Shown here piece after piece: positions 5,937-9,272 of a stretch of 9,272 bases of DNA. Source of the stretch: JANOQP01 sp044227705 (GTDB lineage Bacteria > Bacteroidota > Bacteroidia > Chitinophagales > Saprospiraceae); NCBI GenBank assembly GCA_044227705.1, contig JBGAWE010000188.1, positions 1 to 9,272 of the forward strand, given 5' to 3'. Each line of letters begins with the position of its first letter. Position 1 is the stretch's first letter. A program made the position numbers and the translations under genes. Under the pieces are notes generated by a model, which saw only the letters and a program-made list of their open reading frames with translations, searched no databases and had not been told where the DNA came from.

Positions 5937-7211
5937 ATGAAAAATAGGCGCGACTTCCTCCATTTTTCGGCCAATGCCGCCGCCGCCTTCCCGCTGCTGA
6001 GGGCTTTCCCGAAACTCGACGCCGACCGCCAGCTCGACCGCCTCCGCAGCCTCGGTGCCGACAACGACGAGGTTTTTTGGCAGGAAATCCGAAACGCCTG
6101 GTCGGTCAGTTCCTCCATCATCAACCTCAACAACGGGGGCGTTTCGCCCGCGCCGCGCATCGTGCAGGAGGCCGTCGAGACCTACAATCGGCTCAACAAC
6201 GAGGCACCCTCCTATTATATGTGGCGCATCCTCGACCAGGGCCGCGAGCCGCTGCGGCAGAACCTCGCCGAACTGGCCGGTGTCTCCCCAGACGAAATCG
6301 CAATCAACCGCAACGCGAGCGAGTCTTTGGAGACCGTCATTTTCGGCCTTCCGCTCGAACGGGGCGACGAGGTCGTGGTCACTAAGCTCGACTACCCGAA
6401 CATGATGAACGCCTGGAAGGCCCGCGAAAAGCGCGACGGCATCGTGTTGAAATGGGTCGAACTGGACGTGCCGATGGAGGACAACTCGTTGATAGTCAAT
6501 CGTTTCACGGAAAAATTCACGGCAAAGACCAAGCTCGTTCACGTCACCCACGTCATCAACTGGACGGGCCAGGTGCTGCCCGCCCGCTTGATTGCCGACG
6601 CGGCCCACGCCCGGGGAATCGAGGTTTTGGTCGACGGCGCACACTCTTTTGCGCAGCTCGACTACAAAATCCCCGACCTCGGCTGTGACTATTTTGGGAC
6701 GAGCCTACACAAGTGGCTCTGCGCCCCGATTGGCAGCGGGATGATGTGGATTCGGAAAGAGAAGATTGGAAAAATCTGGCCGCACATGGCCGCCGAAAAG
6801 CCCGAAAGTGAGGACATCCGAAAGTTCGAGGCGCTCGGCACGCGCAGCTTTGCCATAGAGCAGGCCATTGGCAAGGCCATCGACATGCACTTATTGATCG
6901 GCTCGGAAAGGAAGCGCGAGCGGCTATTCTTTCTCAAAAACTATTGGGCCGAACAGGCTGCCCGCATCCCGGGTGTGAAAGTCCACACGAGTTTAAAAAA
7001 GGAGTTTTCCGGCGCGATTGGGCTTGTATCTGTTGACGGAAAAAAGCCCGAGGAATTGGAAAGGCATTTGTTCGAGACAAGCAAAATCCATACGGTCGGG
7101 ATCAATTGGGAGCAAGTGCACGGCGTTCGTGTCACGCCCAATGTTTACACGCAATTGCGGGAATTGGACAAGCTGGTTTTGTCCATCCGAAAGTTTGCCG
7201 AAACGCGGTGA
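5937..7211 (+). CDS. Tat-signal class V aminotransferase-fold PLP enzyme (isopenicillin N epimerase-like)
   Basis: This 424-residue protein belongs to the class V aminotransferase / cysteine desulfurase fold. The cofactor site is clear: NLNNGGVS near the N-terminus (63-70), ASESLE (127-132) for phosphate contacts, Asp233 and His236 in VDGAHSFAQLDY for the pyridine ring, and Lys259 in TSLHKWLCAP as the Schiff-base lysine. These features fit the isopenicillin N epimerase-like branch, but the substrate cannot be told. Residues 1-25 (NRRDFLHF then ANAAAAFPLL) form a twin-arginine signal, so the folded, cofactor-loaded enzyme is probably exported to the periplasm. The frame stays open far upstream through the glycosyltransferase tail and the DoxX remnant, but those residues are Arg/Pro-rich nonsense. 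The ATG at 5937 directly before the RR motif is the sensible start. The gene lies 32 bases after the DoxX stop and may share its transcript. There is no beta-lactam cluster context. Confidence 0.92.
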   Translation: MKNRRDFLHFSANAAAAFPLLRAFPKLDADRQLDRLRSLGADNDEVFWQEIRNAWSVSSSIINLNNGGVSPAPRIVQEAVETYNRLNNEAPSYYMWRILDQGREPLRQNLAELAGVSPDEIAINRNASESLETVIFGLPLERGDEVVVTKLDYPNMMNAWKAREKRDGIVLKWVELDVPMEDNSLIVNRFTEKFTAKTKLVHVTHVINWTGQVLPARLIADAAHARGIEVLVDGAHSFAQLDYKIPDLGCDYFGTSLHKWLCAPIGSGMMWIRKEKIGKIWPHMAAEKPESEDIRKFEALGTRSFAIEQAIGKAIDMHLLIGSERKRERLFFLKNYWAEQAARIPGVKVHTSLKKEFSGAIGLVSVDGKKPEELERHLFETSKIHTVGINWEQVHGVRVTPNVYTQLRELDKLVLSIRKFAETR

Positions 7212-7292
7212 TTTATAATTCGCTGGATTCATTTCAACTCATTTTTTCAAAAAAAAGGACAAAAACTAAATTCGTCAAAACAGCTATCGACA
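7212..7292 (+). other. AT-rich spacer upstream of the TerC gene
   Basis: These 81 bases are far richer in A/T than their surroundings, with TATAAT at 7214-7219 and a TTTTTT-C-AAAAAAAA run near 7244-7258. The first resembles a classical -10 box, but Bacteroidota promoters use TAnnTTTG and no proper upstream element is spaced with it. The T/A run can pair but has a one-base loop, so it is no good terminator. I see no manganese riboswitch of the yybP-ykoY kind, which controls some terC-family genes elsewhere. It probably holds the TerC promoter or leader. Confidence 0.35.
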
Positions 7293-8129
7293 ATGCTTGA
7301 TTTAACCTCTCCCGAAGTCTGGATTTCCCTGTTGACTTTGACCTTTTTGGAAATAGTCCTCGGCATAGACAACATCATTTTCCTGTCAATCATATCCAAC
7401 AGGTTGCCGGAGAAGGAACAGCCTAAAGCCCGGCAAATCGGCCTGTTGCTGGCGATGGGCCTGCGCATCGTCCTTTTGTTCGGCATTCAATGGCTGATAA
7501 ACCTGCAACAGCCGTGGTTTCACATCAATATCCTCGGCCTCGAAGGAGCGGTGACCGGGCAGGCGGTCGTGCTGGCTGCGGGCGGATTGTTCCTGTTATA
7601 TAAGGCGACCAGCGAAATCCACCACAAGCTGGAGGGCAACCCCGAATCAGACGCGGACAGCATCCGGCGCGGCGCGAACACGCTGGCCAGCATCATCGTC
7701 CAAATCGCGCTCATCAACATCGTCTTCTCGTTCGACTCGATTTTGACCGCCGTCGGCCTGACGCGTAGCCTGCCCATCATGATGATTGCCGTCATCTTGA
7801 GCATCGTCATCATGATGGCGTTCAGCGGGCCGGTCTCGAAGTTCGTCAACAACCACCCGACCATCCAGATGCTCGGCATGGCGTTCCTGCTTCTCATCGG
7901 CTTCATGCTCGTGGCGGAGGCGGCGCACTTGAGCCACCTCACGCCCGACGCGGTGCCGAAGGGCTATCTCTATTTCGCCATCTTCTTCTCGATGTTCGTG
8001 GAGATGCTCAACCTGCGCATGGCCAAAAAGCAGAAACCGGTGCAGCTTCACGGCTACGGCGAACAGGCCAACAAGAAGCACTTGCTCGACGAGGACCTGC
8101 TCGACAACGAGCGGCAAACGAAGTTTTAG
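7293..8129 (+). CDS. TerC/Alx-family integral membrane protein
   Basis: This 278-residue polytopic inner-membrane protein has about seven hydrophobic segments (roughly 9-30, 43-65, 86-106, 129-147, 158-178, 192-212, 224-240). The family hallmarks are present: ExxLGIDN (EIVLGIDN, 20-27) in the first segment and FSFDSILTAVG (145-155) in the middle, with acidic residues Glu20, Asp26 and Asp148 in the membrane that fit a cation path. Known relatives (Alx, MeeF, bacterial TerC) are linked to manganese export and to metal or tellurite stress. Manganese efflux is the best guess, but the substrate is not provable here. The C-terminal tail (about 243-278) is charged and presumably soluble. No other ter genes are near, so a tellurite-resistance cluster is not indicated. 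The A-rich start context (TATCGACA before ATG) agrees with Bacteroidota usage. The stop overlaps the convergent gene. Confidence 0.94.
   Translation: MLDLTSPEVWISLLTLTFLEIVLGIDNIIFLSIISNRLPEKEQPKARQIGLLLAMGLRIVLLFGIQWLINLQQPWFHINILGLEGAVTGQAVVLAAGGLFLLYKATSEIHHKLEGNPESDADSIRRGANTLASIIVQIALINIVFSFDSILTAVGLTRSLPIMMIAVILSIVIMMAFSGPVSKFVNNHPTIQMLGMAFLLLIGFMLVAEAAHLSHLTPDAVPKGYLYFAIFFSMFVEMLNLRMAKKQKPVQLHGYGEQANKKHLLDEDLLDNERQTKF
8097..8114 (+). terminator. Weak hairpin inside the end of the TerC gene
   Basis: CCTGCTCG and CGAGCGG pair over seven positions (one G-T wobble) around an ACAA loop, 13 bases before the TerC stop. The following sequence has only a short TTTT at 8124-8127 rather than a proper T-run. 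It could help end transcription where the two convergent genes meet, but the case is weak. Confidence 0.2.
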
Positions 8130-9004
8130 ACCCGGGACGACTGCGGCGAGGGTGCGCTCGGCCAGAAATACGGCCGGAACCGTCCGCTGTCGCGCCATTT
8201 CTTGTTCGTCTTGAAATGAAACCCGACCGTCCCGGCGACGACCCACCGCCATTGCCGATTGTTGAGGTCGTCAGCGCCGACGACGATTTGAACCGGCCAT
8301 TTGCGAAAAGGCTGGAACGCGCCGCCGAGGTACGGCCCATAGCCCGTCCATTCCGCCACCAGATTGCAGCCGGGCAGCACGGCGATGCCCACGCTGCCGA
8401 ATGCTCCGACCGGGCCGGAATGTTTCAAAGTGAAATCCTCATCGCGGCGGAAGCGGCCGTTCCCGATGCCAGCATTGAGGAAAATGGTTGAAAATGCGCG
8501 GCGGTTGTCTTTTCTCAACATCAAAAAAGTGGTCGCGCAGGCGTAGCTGCTGGCCAGGGTGTTCGGCTCGCCCGCCCTATAGCCGACCAAATCGTAGCCG
8601 CCAACAGCGACCCAAAGGTGCTTGAAAATCATGCGGTTGAGCTGCCAGTCGAGCGTCCCCTCGCCGAGGTTGTTCGGTTTCCCCTCGACGTTTGAGATGC
8701 CGTAGAGGTTCCACCTAAGCTCCAGCCCGGCCAGCCGTTCGGGGTCGCCGAGGCCGAGGGTCAAAGAGATGTTCGCGTCGGGGTCCCATTTTTTGTCGGT
8801 CAGCCGGGTGGTGTTCTGGCCGCTTCCGCCGACGGCGAAGTTTCCGAGATAACCATGCGCCAACGCGTGCGGCGTGGTCGAAGTGAAATCGGCAACCTGT
8901 CTTTTGAAAAAGGTGTCGGTGCTCATCGTGTCGGGCATCTGCCCGAGGATTTGACCGGCGAAAAATGAAAGGAGAAGGAGTGTTTTCAGACGAAGTAAGT
9001 TCAT
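8126..9004 (-). CDS. Predicted outer-membrane beta-barrel protein, family of unknown function
   Basis: This 292-residue protein has a clear signal peptide (MNLLRLKTLLLLSFFAGQILGQ, cut near residue 22). After it come alternating hydrophobic/polar strands with many Gly and aromatic residues, such as NISLTLGLGDPE, LELRWNLYG, LWVAVGGYDLVGYRAG, STIFLNAGIGNGRF, LVAEWTGYGPYLGGAFQPF and VQIVVGADDL. This is a barrel of about 8-12 strands. The pattern GIGNGRFR ... SVGIAVLPGCNLVAEWTG ... FRKWPVQIVVGADD matches, by recall, a family of uncharacterised barrels in cyanobacteria and other groups, so it is conserved but unnamed. The strand ending VGFHF (260-264) would be a normal barrel terminus, but 28 more residues rich in Arg, Pro and Ser follow. 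They end with the stop TAA at 8128-8126, which overlaps the TerC stop on the other strand. The start is the ATG at 9004, directly followed by the signal peptide. Confidence 0.85.
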   Translation of the reverse strand: MNLLRLKTLLLLSFFAGQILGQMPDTMSTDTFFKRQVADFTSTTPHALAHGYLGNFAVGGSGQNTTRLTDKKWDPDANISLTLGLGDPERLAGLELRWNLYGISNVEGKPNNLGEGTLDWQLNRMIFKHLWVAVGGYDLVGYRAGEPNTLASSYACATTFLMLRKDNRRAFSTIFLNAGIGNGRFRRDEDFTLKHSGPVGAFGSVGIAVLPGCNLVAEWTGYGPYLGGAFQPFRKWPVQIVVGADDLNNRQWRWVVAGTVGFHFKTNKKWRDSGRFRPYFWPSAPSPQSSRV

Positions 9005-9044
9005 GGTTGTGCGACTTTTGGCCGCAGCAAAAGAAGACAGATTT
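9005..9044. promoter_or_regulatory. Divergent promoter region with inverted -7-like elements
   Basis: Only 40 bases separate two divergent start codons. They hold a perfect inverted repeat, CTTTTG (9015-9020), 7-base spacer, CAAAAG (9028-9033). Read outward in each direction, GACTTTTG (plus, 9013-9020) and TTCTTTTG (minus, 9035-9028) each match TAnnTTTG at five of six defined positions. Each sits 23-24 bases before its ATG, so the two promoters would overlap. No convincing -33 TTTG is visible for either. The repeat could instead be a repressor or activator site. Confidence 0.45.
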
Positions 9045-9272
9045 ATGAAAAGGATGGCCCTGCCGGTTCTTTCCGCCCTCGCCGTCGTCGGCTGCCGACC
9101 GGTGGAGAATCCGCTCGAACGGTTCTATTACCCGGTAAAAAAGCTCGAAAACAAGGACGTCGTATACGCCTACCAGCCGATTGGGGGTGATTCGTCGAAG
9201 CTTGAGTTCTGGCATTTCTACGCATGGCAGCGCGGCGGCGGGCGGGCGTTGGGGTCAGTTTTCTACCGGCCC
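9045..9272 (+). CDS. Putative lipoprotein, N-terminal part (runs off the right edge)
   Basis: Seventy-six codons are open from the ATG at 9045 to the window end, so the gene is partial. Residues 1-17 (MKRMALPVLSALAVVGC) are a lipoprotein signal with lipobox VVGC; Cys17 would be lipidated. The mature part starts RPVENPLERFYYPVKKLENKDV and is rich in Tyr, Trp and Phe (FWHFYAW), suggesting a compact beta-rich domain. I do not recognise a family. It is divergent from the beta-barrel gene and shares a 40-base promoter region with it, so the two may be co-regulated and could act together at the outer membrane, though that is inference. An in-frame ATG three codons later is possible but would shorten the charged n-region. 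Confidence 0.8.
   Translation, partial: MKRMALPVLSALAVVGCRPVENPLERFYYPVKKLENKDVVYAYQPIGGDSSKLEFWHFYAWQRGGGRALGSVFYRP

Noticed and set aside
5853..6644. A 263-codon minus-strand frame opposite the PLP enzyme
   Set aside because: It has no recognisable domain and overlaps a complete PLP enzyme on the other strand.
7214..7219. Perfect TATAAT box upstream of the TerC gene
   Set aside because: Bacteroidota promoters use a different -7 element, and no correctly spaced upstream box is present. It lies in an AT-rich spacer where such a match is expected by chance.
7212..7292. A manganese (yybP-ykoY) riboswitch upstream of the TerC gene
   Set aside because: The 81-base AT-rich spacer is too short and lacks the expected paired GC-rich stems.

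Overview
The window looks like a piece of a GC-rich Bacteroidota chromosome, most likely from the Saprospiria (Lewinella/Haliscomenobacter relatives or sludge Saprospiraceae). Three things point that way: a secreted protein with the mosaic architecture typical of that group (Trp/Asn-rich N-terminus, Asn-Asn-Gly beta-helix ladder, HYR-like domain, ricin-like start); A-rich rather than Shine-Dalgarno-like start regions; and sequences resembling the Bacteroidota TTTG / TAnnTTTG promoter. The taxonomy is inferred from protein character, not from a marker gene.

Layout. Positions 1-1959 (minus strand) hold most of a large secreted surface protein whose C-terminus runs off the left edge. Positions 1960-2350 are a non-coding divergent region with a good promoter candidate and a hairpin for the surface gene. 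Positions 2351-5367 (plus) hold recQ and a family 4-like glycosyltransferase, joined by an ATGA stop/start overlap. Positions 5368-5480 contain a degenerate 7-base tandem repeat and a short tetranucleotide repeat. Positions 5481-5904 hold a frame-broken DoxX-like membrane protein gene. Positions 5937-7211 encode a class V PLP enzyme with a twin-arginine signal, and 7293-8129 a TerC-family membrane protein. Its end overlaps, tail to tail, a minus-strand outer-membrane beta-barrel gene (8126-9004). A 40-base divergent promoter region then separates that gene from a lipoprotein gene that runs off the right edge (9045-9272).

No single pathway ties the genes together. Most products act at the envelope: surface protein, glycosyltransferase, DoxX remnant, Tat-exported enzyme, TerC, barrel protein and lipoprotein. 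RecQ is a DNA-repair gene that happens to be translationally coupled to the glycosyltransferase. I see no CRISPR array, transposase, integrase, tRNA, rRNA, toxin-antitoxin pair or recognisable defence system. The points most worth a second look are the DoxX gene with indels concentrated in about 80 bases, the period-7 repeat next to it, the overlapping divergent promoters at 9005-9044, the C-terminal extension of the barrel protein into terC, and the Tat signal on a PLP enzyme.
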